From: Lepidostoma basale
Lineage: Eukaryota > Arthropoda > Insecta > Trichoptera > Lepidostomatidae
Direction of reading: 5' to 3'
DNA: 64,000 nucleotides
Assembly: GCA_022606425.2 (NCBI GenBank)
Contig: JAHDVF020000220.1
Location: 146,017-210,016, forward strand
Shown here: positions 56,891 to 64,000 of the stretch, piece after piece
How the letters are laid out: each line of letters opens with the position of its first letter
How positions within the stretch are numbered: the stretch's first letter is position 1
Notes under the pieces: model-generated
The model's database searches: none
The model's input: only the letters and a program-made list of their open reading frames with translations
What the model was told of the DNA's origin: nothing
Translations under genes and position numbers: made by a program

Positions 56891-57794
56891 ACATCGTCGA
56901 TAAATTGCAATAATAAATATAATACATTTATATCGATATTAATAAATATTATTATATAAGATATATATTATATATTAAAATACAGTACATTTTGTTGTTT
57001 TACACTGCAAAAATGCGAACATAAACATACAAGTTAAGATCCAATTAGTCACAAAATGACTTGATTAAAACAAATATTTTTTTATCAAAATAAGCAATGA
57101 GCCAAAATATTTAGCAATTAACGTATAAAAACAAACACAAAACGGACGATAAAACAAATTTCAGCTTGTAGCAATCAAACGCTCTACACATAATTAAGGT
57201 TTTAATGATTTATACTCGCACGCTCTCTGGAGTGAGTTAGGCGCTGATATTCCGAAACCAGTTTTGCGATTTGTCACAAGAGTCGCGTCTCGCGAGATTT
57301 TTATAAAATGTGTCATTTATGTTTGACTAACTAGACGGAAGAAAAGTGTCCCACATTCACGAGAAGTATGCAAATGTGCGTGAAATTGGGCGCCCATCCG
57401 AAGTGACTCTTGTATCACCTTAATTACTCATTTTCCGTGAGAGTTAGACTACTTACGGCACAAAAACAAACAAAATGAAATACGTACACGCAAGTATTTG
57501 ATAACCCAGTTAAATTAAATCGCAGGTAAATTCACGAGAGTGAAAAGAGATCTGAAGTTAATTGAGTATGGAAACTTAAATAATCACACAAAACTACAGT
57601 AATTCTGGAACTTATCTTCTAATGTCTTTACATGATCTAGTTTTAGAGAACTAGAAAATATTAAACCGTAGTTTTTTCTGATAACTACATGCACACTTCA
57701 CAATACAGTAGCGATTGTTCTCACAATTCACGTGATTCCACAAATCCGTGTATAAAAATTGAATATGGTTATTTATGAAAATAAAAATGTTTTT
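56891..57794. other. Non-repetitive segment
   Basis: 57190-57450 is mixed composition, unique, no ORF (AAATTGGGCGCCCATCCG). Candidate conserved noncoding DNA. Confidence 0.35.
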
Positions 57795-58265
57795 AATTGA
57801 AATTTCTTGGTAGAAGTTCATTTTAAATAATGAAAACAAAACATTTTTTGATACAAAGTGTCTTTATTATTATGTATTTAGTGTGTTTCCACTTGTGTTT
57901 ATATTCGACCGGTTTCAGCAACTTGCTACCATCGTCTGGTCTGGTCACCAGACGATGGCAGCAAGCTGCCGAAACCGGTCGAACATAAACACATGTGGAA
58001 GCACACTTAATACATAATAATAAAGAAATTTTGGATTAATGCTCAAAATGCATTGTTAATGGGTTTTTATTATCCCGTTCAGTTTTTTTGTAGGTTGTAA
58101 TACGTCATTCATGCGCTGTCTTAATTCTAGTAAAAAAAATGAAAAAATAAGTAGTATTGAAACGGTTAAACCATAAAATCATGTGGAATTAAACTAAATA
58201 TAAAGATTTTTTAATAAAAATAGAATTATTTTAATTGTTTACAATGGACTTCTACAAAGAAATTG
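57795..58265. mobile_element. Family B element, two motifs and both termini
   Basis: Left terminus AATTTCTTGGTAGAAGTTCA and right GGACTTCTACAAAGAAATT are inverted. Palindrome 57840-58025 with opposed motifs around 57944; the remaining right part to 58265 is unique. No target duplication found. Confidence 0.65.
57949..57985 (+). ncRNA. Hammerhead-like motif, family B
   Basis: CAGACGA (57949-57955), extra T, stem II GGCAGC (57957-57962) with GCTGCC (57965-57970) around AA, GAAA, CCGGTC (57975-57980). The U4 equivalent is A, so probably inactive. The partner on minus keeps stem II by G.U pairs (GGTAGC with GTTGCT). Confidence 0.5.
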
Positions 58266-59240
58266 CAATTAACAACATCAATACGACAGTGTTACGTTTA
58301 TTTAAAAAAATATTTGTTATTGAGCTGTTAATGACACATAGGGTTTTGCAGACTTTTGACAAAGCATCCACGTTTTCCCCTGTTTGAGTTCGATATGTTA
58401 TGACATGTTTTACTTTTTCCAATGGGTTTTGTGCAAAACTTGTAAGTTTTAAAAATGTAAGCATTTTCCATAATATTTAGTTAGTATTTAATGACATATT
58501 AACATTAAATTTTCAAAATCGACAAAAACTGACATACGTGCTTTTTTCCAAATAGGCACAGCAATGAATTATCAGACAGAAGGTACTTCTGACAATATTA
58601 AAAAAATAATATACTTAAATTAAATTCAATGCTGTGGTTCTAGTAAAATTTCGAGTGATAAGTACTTTTTATCAGCATTCGGCAAAACTAGCGGCAACAA
58701 AAAAACTAATCGCCGATATCTGGGTCAGCCTACAATAGAATTCGTAATCACCAGTTTACTGCGTTAATTCAGACTAATCTGGGCAAACAAATATAAAGAT
58801 TTAGCAATATGGTTTACACGAGAGGTCTACTAATTATATCGGCGGCCCAGAGCAGAGATGCGCGCGCAATACAAAGGACCGTTGAAATAAAAAGTGTCCA
58901 CAAAACAAAGAGTTTAAATATGTTTTTTTGTCGCGGCGCGAGTCGGTCCAATTTTTGGTGCATTTCGAGGTGACCTCAAATCGGTTGACTCGCTGTTACC
59001 TCCGGTACTGTACGGGGGAGGGGGGTATCGGAGACCGATTGAGTTCACTGTTAGTCCCTTGCATTCATTATAAGTTTTGCCTTCACTATTTGAATAGTTG
59101 AAGTAAAATATGCACTAAAAACAAAACAAAAAAATCAAATTAGGAATGCAGTGGACAATATTTTTTAAGCTTTGCAAACAACATGAACTTCGTTTAAAAT
59201 ATTAAAATTTAAAACAATCGTATTTATAAAAATATATTAC
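58266..59240. other. No gene recognised
   Basis: 58680-59060 is GC-balanced and unique (GTCGCGGCGCGAGTCGGTCC, then GGGGGAGGGGGGTATC). No ORF supported. Confidence 0.4.
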
Positions 59241-59524
59241 AAATAAATGAAAGGATCATTGAGATGGTTTGGACACATGGAAAGAATGAATGAAGAAAGA
59301 ATGGTAAAAAAAAATATGTTAACGATGTAAATGGAACTAGAAATAGAGGATCAAATATTGAATGTCGGCCACGAGAGGAGTCAGATAAATCGACGCGCGT
59401 GCATGACACGATGTATGAATGTTGAGGAAGCGAGAGAAATGTCAGGAAAGAAAAATGTGTCAGTCCATTATTTCTGCCTAACCCTTCAGACAGACGGCGT
59501 GATGGTTAGTTAGTTAGTTAGTTT
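59241..59524 (+). mobile_element. R-family LINE 3' end with internal deletion
   Basis: TGAAAGGATCATTGAGATGG, GAATGAAGAAAGAATGG, then a junction near 59350 that removes the RGRPRKTW block, GACGCGCGTGCATGACACG, and a TTAG tail (59505-59522). Confidence 0.75.
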
Positions 59525-59689
59525 ATTACAAATTATCAAATAAATTTAACTGCGAGTCCAATAATTGATTTGTTTCCTTTGTTGCAATATTAACAACTGG
59601 ACCCCAATAAGAACTTTAAAATACTATTTTAGATTCATTAAAAAATATTTGTTATAGCAAATGCATAAAAATTCGAAAAAAATCAATTC

Positions 59690-59900
59690 TTTCTCTTCAT
59701 TCATATATATATTTTGTTCCGTTTATATCTTTAATATACTTTCTTTACCCTAGTTTTTTTCATTCATTATTTCGATGTGTCTAAACTATCTTAATGACCC
59801 TTTCATTATTTCCTCCATTTACTTCTTATTTGACACAATCATAAACAGATTTACTACACATTTATCTAAGAGATCTAATTTCTACTGCGGTTTTTTTTTT
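59690..59900 (-). mobile_element. R-family LINE upstream coding part
   Basis: CATTATTTCGATGTGTCTAA, CTTAATGACCCTTTCATTAT, TTTATCTAAGAGATCTAATT. Lacks the 3' end. Confidence 0.6.
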
Positions 59901-59959
59901 GAAGACGTATAATATAAACATATTTTTATATAATAAATGAAAACGCGATTTGTTCATTT

Positions 59960-60075
59960 TACAATAGTTTATACATCTCTCTACGTGTTATAAATACATA
60001 ATACCTTCATCAGACAAAATTGATCTCATTCCAGATGATGAAGGTTCTCGTAATATGTCGAGGTGAATAATCTAC
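59960..60075. mobile_element. Family G remnant
   Basis: TAATACCTTCATCAGAC (minus CTGATGA, A) and CCAGATGATGAAGG...ATATGTCGAGG (plus) face each other. GAAAC is lost in both. Confidence 0.45.
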
Positions 60076-61339
60076 CATACTTGTATGTGAAGCAAACGGC
60101 ATATTGATAAATAGAATATCACGGAAATCACAGTATTAATGCATTTCATTATACTACATATATAAGAAAACTACAAGGCGAAACATAATATGTATATGCG
60201 GAATTCATAGCGTGCGGTTGTTATTTTCCAATTTGCTTACAAAAAAAAAACAATTGAGTGCGAAATTGTGAAGAAAATTTAAAGCGATTGAAACGCTCAA
60301 ACGAGAGATAAATTATAGAAATTTATTCGGAGAATTTTGGGCAAATGTAGGATAGCGCGCGTTAGCAAGAAAGCGGAGAGATTAGCGAGTTCTCATCTGC
60401 ATGTCACGCATCCGGCCGGCCGTAACCTCAAATGTTAGTACCACTAAAAATACTAACTATTGTATCATCGAGTGCTGGCTCCGTACTAACTTTCATAGCT
60501 GTGAAAAATACTGACATAGTTGTGATTTGTTGAACATTGTTCTTTAACACGCCCGCGCGGAGAAATGCCTAGTTTACATCTGTCTATTGTTTTCCCAGAG
60601 CATACTCGATACCAGCAATTAATACTGCGCGTAACAAGATGCTTCTCGTAAGTTGGCACGAGTGCTAGCTGCTGATTTTAAAAAGTAGATCAAGATTGCT
60701 AAGAAACTATTCGGACCTATAATACGAAATATCAATGTCAATCGTAAACGAGCACAGAAGCGCTCGCTTGTTCCGAAGGCTTGTCGCCGGCAATAAACTG
60801 GCGATAAAAGCGCTCGTAAATCTCGGGAGGGTGACCAATATTGATGGAAAACCGGGCATATTGTTAATGTTAGTATAACGCGTGCGGGCTGAAACAATGG
60901 GCGAAGAAACAGGCATCTCCTTCGGCAAGGCCGCTCCACTTAGACCGCGCGCGCGGGGGCTGCCGAGCGCAGCCGAGCAGGGCCGAGCCGAGCCGAGCGG
61001 CCTCCGCGCGAACCTTGCGCTGCCGCAGCTGCCGGTAATCGGGTTATGCCGGCGACGGTGACCAAGGAAATTATACGGAGATATCAAATGATAATCGGAT
61101 TGCGAGCTAAGGATGCACGGGTAAATGTAGGCGAAAGGTCGCACTTTGTACGTATCACATCGGCCCGGTGTGCGGCAACAGTTTGCTTCGTGACTGAGCC
61201 GCCTACTTGGACCTGGAACTAATTGGCGCTGTGAAGCGGTTCCATTTCGAACGCAACTTTTAAACAGTACCTACTCGCGACTATAAACCTATCCAAATAA
61301 TTTACAAGGGTATCGCCCGGTATACTTTACATACAAGTA
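60076..61339. other. GC-balanced non-repetitive block, 1.2 kb
   Basis: 60190-61270 lacks the window's repeats. A GC-rich core (60940-61050) has a GCCGA simple repeat and GCTGCCGCAGCTGCC. Frames of 106 and 145 residues on minus overlap each other in different frames and show no domain. Best candidate here for conserved regulatory DNA. Confidence 0.4.
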
Positions 61340-61600
61340 CGACCTTCGTGGCAGAGTGGTTACGAGCTCTGACTTCCATGCCGAAGGTCCTGGGTTCGAT
61401 TCCCGGTGATGGCAGTGTGATTGTCACACTGTCTTTGGTCTGGTGTAGAATTCACGTGACAATAAAATGGCGATAGATTGGCTACCTATCACATGTCACG
61501 AGAATCAATATAATAGCTAAAATTAAAAAAATAAATGTATACAGTAATTGGGTCGAAACGACCTGTTGTGTACATAAAAATAAAAAATAAATAAAAAATA
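61340..61600 (+). mobile_element. tRNA-derived SINE, full length
   Basis: A box TGGCAGAGTGG (61349-61359) and B box GGTTCGATTCC (61393-61403) are spaced as in a tRNA. The head does not close an acceptor stem, so it is not a tRNA gene. Body GTGACAATAAAATGGCGATA; tail TGTGTACATAAAAATAAAAA with A-rich repeats. Reference copy for the five others. Confidence 0.9.
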
Positions 61601-62250
61601 AGTCCGCCCATTTTATTACAGCTGACAGACTTGAAAACATTTCTCTTCCAGTACGTTACATTTTGATATCTTTCTCGCGAGTAGTCCACGGAGGCAAGAT
61701 ATAAAATGAAGACGGGGTTTTAAGAGGGAACACCTCAGTATTCTTATTCGGTCTCGGGGTTCTAAAGACATTTCTTTCCAATCTAGTCGCCCCGCGGCTC
61801 CATCTGCCCGGTGGAGTCATTCACCCTCGCAGCCCGCCCCTACGCCCTAATGGCTTTCTTTCCCCCACCGGGGGTTTATTTATTTCTCTTCTTGCACCGG
61901 CTCCAGCCGTGCTCTCCTTCAAGACGGATCTGTCCTTATTCTTAAAGGTTTCACATTCGATAGAAAAGTGAGATCGCTTTATTCCCTGTCAATACACACG
62001 AGGGACTCGGCTTTATCTGATACCGATGTACCTTGAAGCGTATCTGCCGCGAGTGAATACAGGAAGTTACATTAAACATTTCAATATTATGCGAAACTAA
62101 TTTCATTATAATTACTGTTATTAATAAAGGTTATCAGTATACTGTCCGTAATTGTAACGAGGAACAATAAATAGGTTATCTTTATTAACAGTGCAACATG
62201 CAATGAGCTTCAATATTATTCACTCCCCTTTATATAACAAGACTTCAATC
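61601..62250. other. Non-repetitive segment
   Basis: 61630-62050 is GC-balanced and pyrimidine-rich in part (CTTTCTTTCCCCCACCGG). No ORF. Candidate conserved noncoding DNA. Confidence 0.35.
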
Positions 62251-62310
62251 CAAATATAACTTATTTGTCTTTTTATTTTTTATATACTTTGTATATACAG
62301 AGCGAAAGAA

Positions 62311-62628
62311 CGTATTATGAACAAAATTATGAAAGGTTCGCTGCGTTGGTTCGGACATATGGAGCGCATGGGTGAAGAAAGAATGGTTAAAAAAGTATAC
62401 GTTAACGATGTAAATGGAGTAAGGAGTCGAGGTAGACCGAGAAAAACATGGCATGACCAAATTAATCAAATATTAAAGGTTGGTCAAGTCAGAAGCCGGA
62501 AGAATCGACGTGCGTGTATGACTCGATGTATGAATGTGGAGGAAGCTAGAGAGGTGTGCCAGGATAGAGTAGTGTGGCGGTCCATTCTCTGTGCCTACCC
62601 CTGCGGGGAAACGGCGTGATGGTTTGTT
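62311..62628 (+). mobile_element. R-family LINE 3' end, best preserved copy
   Basis: Open frame 62317-62619: MNKIMKGSLRWFGHMERMGE, ERMVKKVYVNDVNGVRSRGR, PRKTWHDQINQILKVGQ, then RRACMTRCMNVEEAREVCQD and ending CAYPCGETA. LRWFGHMERM and RSRGRPRKTW mark the C-terminal end of an RTE-like reverse transcriptase ORF. It lacks the catalytic domains and the TAAC tail, and lies inside a family E element. Confidence 0.85.
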
Positions 62629-62671
62629 GTTGTATACGAGTATACAACACTAACTTTAAATTTTTTTTAAT

Positions 62672-62720
62672 TACATATCAGACATGTTTCGGACAACCGG
62701 TCCTTCTTCAGTGAAACATA
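62672..62720 (-). ncRNA. Hammerhead-type ribozyme candidate, all three stems
   Basis: Minus strand: stem I 62720-62712 with 62680-62672 (eight of nine positions pair, one T.T), CTGAAGA (62711-62705), extra A (62704), stem II GGAC with GTCC around CGGTT, GAAA (62690-62687), CATGTC (62686-62681). Predicted cleavage is between 62681 and 62680. Core intact apart from the family-wide extra base. Confidence 0.7.
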
Positions 62721-62848
62721 TTATAAAGTTACATATTTAAAATATTATAAAATTGTTTACAAATATGATCAGTTTTGACAGATGTTAAAGACAAATAAAA
62801 CATCTACAACACAAAGTATGGCGAACATAGAACAAATATAACTTATTT

Positions 62849-64000
62849 AGTTATAACAAAATTTCACAAATGCAGAAAAGTGATGTGCGTACCTACACAA
62901 TACTAAAGCGCATATAAAATACGAATACACTGCAATAAAGCGTATCTCTACTAGATAAAAGCGTTATATTACAATTAAGATTTATGTCAACACTATACAA
63001 AGTAATGAAACAATCATTTCTTGGAAATTTCAAACACTCACGGTGTGAGTAAGTCCTACTGACAATAATAGTAGGCAGTCTGTCTGGCTATGTGCGAGTG
63101 CTTTCCTATGCACGGACCACGAGCATAGGAAAGTACAATGTATAATGTACTCTCGCCATATTGTGTCCAGACTATTTGGCGGCATTCGCTATCGGAAAGG
63201 CGCTACCGAGAAAAAAGTGCAGCAAAGTGTGACGAGGCAAGTAGCGCTAGCGTACAACACATCACGCCGGGTATTCCAAAATCGATAACTCACTGATCGA
63301 CTCACAAGTCTTCCATCGAATTCGGATAATCGAGTGAATCAAATGCGATATTCCTTAGCATCATACGAACAAATAAACAAAAATATATATCATATGAGGA
63401 TAATGCCTTTAATAGAAAATCAACTTCATTATTTTATGATGAATTTTAAAACTATGTGTTCCACTGATACGATTAACTTTATTAACACACAGTTTGAAGA
63501 TATATACAGAAGCAAATGAACTATGAAAAAATAACATTATTAATAAATTATTATAATTTTAAACACAGTTTTGTTTCTACTTGAGATTATTTATATTCAT
63601 AGTTTAAAAAAAGAAATAAAGCATTACAAAATTGCAGATTTGCCCAAAATTTGAAAAATCATTTGAGGGTATATTTCACTGATATAATATGATATTCCGC
63701 TGATATTATGATTATAAAAAAATAGTAATATCCTTAAGATAGGATAGTAAGGATCATAATACTCAAACCAATAAAGGAAAAAAACTGACATGAGCATAAA
63801 CATATAACAAGACATATTTCTAAGATATACTCAAATCATAAGAGAAGACAATATATATGAAATTGGCATGTTTCGATAAACTTATAGAAAATAAGAGCAT
63901 TTTATTAATAATAATAATAAAAATACACATTATTATAGAATTCATCATCAATGCATTTAGTTTTATCGTTAAAAAATCGACTAGACTAATTTAAGTAGAT
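62849..64000. other. No gene; one long hairpin
   Basis: CTTTCCTATGC (63101-63111) and GCATAGGAAAG (63123-63133) pair perfectly, with weaker pairing outward to about 63077 and 63175. Otherwise AT-rich. A 61-residue plus frame (63334-63519) has no domain. Confidence 0.45.

Larger units (their letters stand above)
62267..62832 (-). mobile_element. Family E element with 16 bp target duplication and internal LINE piece
   Basis: CAAATATAACTTATTT occurs exactly at 62251-62266 and 62833-62848. On minus the element starts TTCTATGTTCGCCATACTTT, contains the hammerhead motif, then an R-family LINE piece, and ends AAAGTATATAAAAAATAAAA, an A-rich 3' end. The family E copy at 36779 lacks the LINE piece, which therefore looks inserted. 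Confidence 0.8.

Noticed and set aside
60619..61144. 106- and 145-residue minus-strand ORFs
   Set aside because: They overlap in different frames across GC-rich, partly simple-repeat sequence and show no domain.
61340..61412. tRNA gene
   Set aside because: A and B boxes are present, but the 5' and 3' ends do not pair as an acceptor stem, and the sequence continues into a SINE body repeated six times.

Overview
The window is AT-rich eukaryotic DNA with no intact protein-coding gene that I can support. I see no rRNA, functional tRNA, operon or CRISPR array. It reads as an insect gene desert or large intron, most likely lepidopteran. That inference rests on base composition, a tRNA-derived SINE, RTE-like LINE 3' ends whose peptide ends in CxYPxGETA, and short L2/CR1-type LINE ends. 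I recognised these from sequence only and ran no search.

Almost all recognisable content is fragmentary mobile DNA. (1) About 17 pieces of one RTE-like LINE 3' end (called R here), usually tailed by TAAC/GTTA repeats, the best at 62311-62628. (2) A second RTE-like family (S) with a GAA tail at 1606, 6915, 43442 and 44322. (3) Single RTE-like ends at 3425, 31026, 31490 and 52080. (4) A Jockey/CR1-type reverse transcriptase C-terminus at 10855-11690, and L2/CR1-type ends with ATT tails at 1976, 13335, 28430 and 47230. (5) Six copies of a tRNA-derived SINE, the best at 61340-61600. (6) DNA-transposon-like inverted repeats at 11686, 13008, 25640, 26930, 32225 and 33399.

The most interesting content is a set of short palindromic elements (families A-H here). 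At or near their centres they carry hammerhead-ribozyme-like motifs, usually two in opposite orientation. Each motif has a CTGANGA-like box, one extra base, a short G..C-closed hairpin, GAAAC, a self-complementary hexamer or octamer, and a GTC or GTT cleavage site. Copies at 36871-36919 and 62672-62720 also form stem I. Four elements (23062-23280, 38745-38983, 41734-41936, 62267-62832) have 13-16 bp flanking direct repeats, and 52927-53159 has a 12 bp one. That points to reverse-transcription-mediated insertion rather than ordinary MITE transposition. Inverted hammerhead-bearing terminal repeats, a one-sided extension of about 40 bp and variable target duplications fit remnants of Penelope-like elements or small retrozyme-like derivatives.

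Between the repeats lie non-repetitive, more GC-balanced segments without convincing ORFs (for example 20380-20832, 26390-26730, 37480-37640, 40740-41200, 46680-47060, 55840-56100, 57190-57450, 60190-61270 and 61630-62050). They are candidates for conserved regulatory DNA of a distant gene, to be tested by comparison between species.
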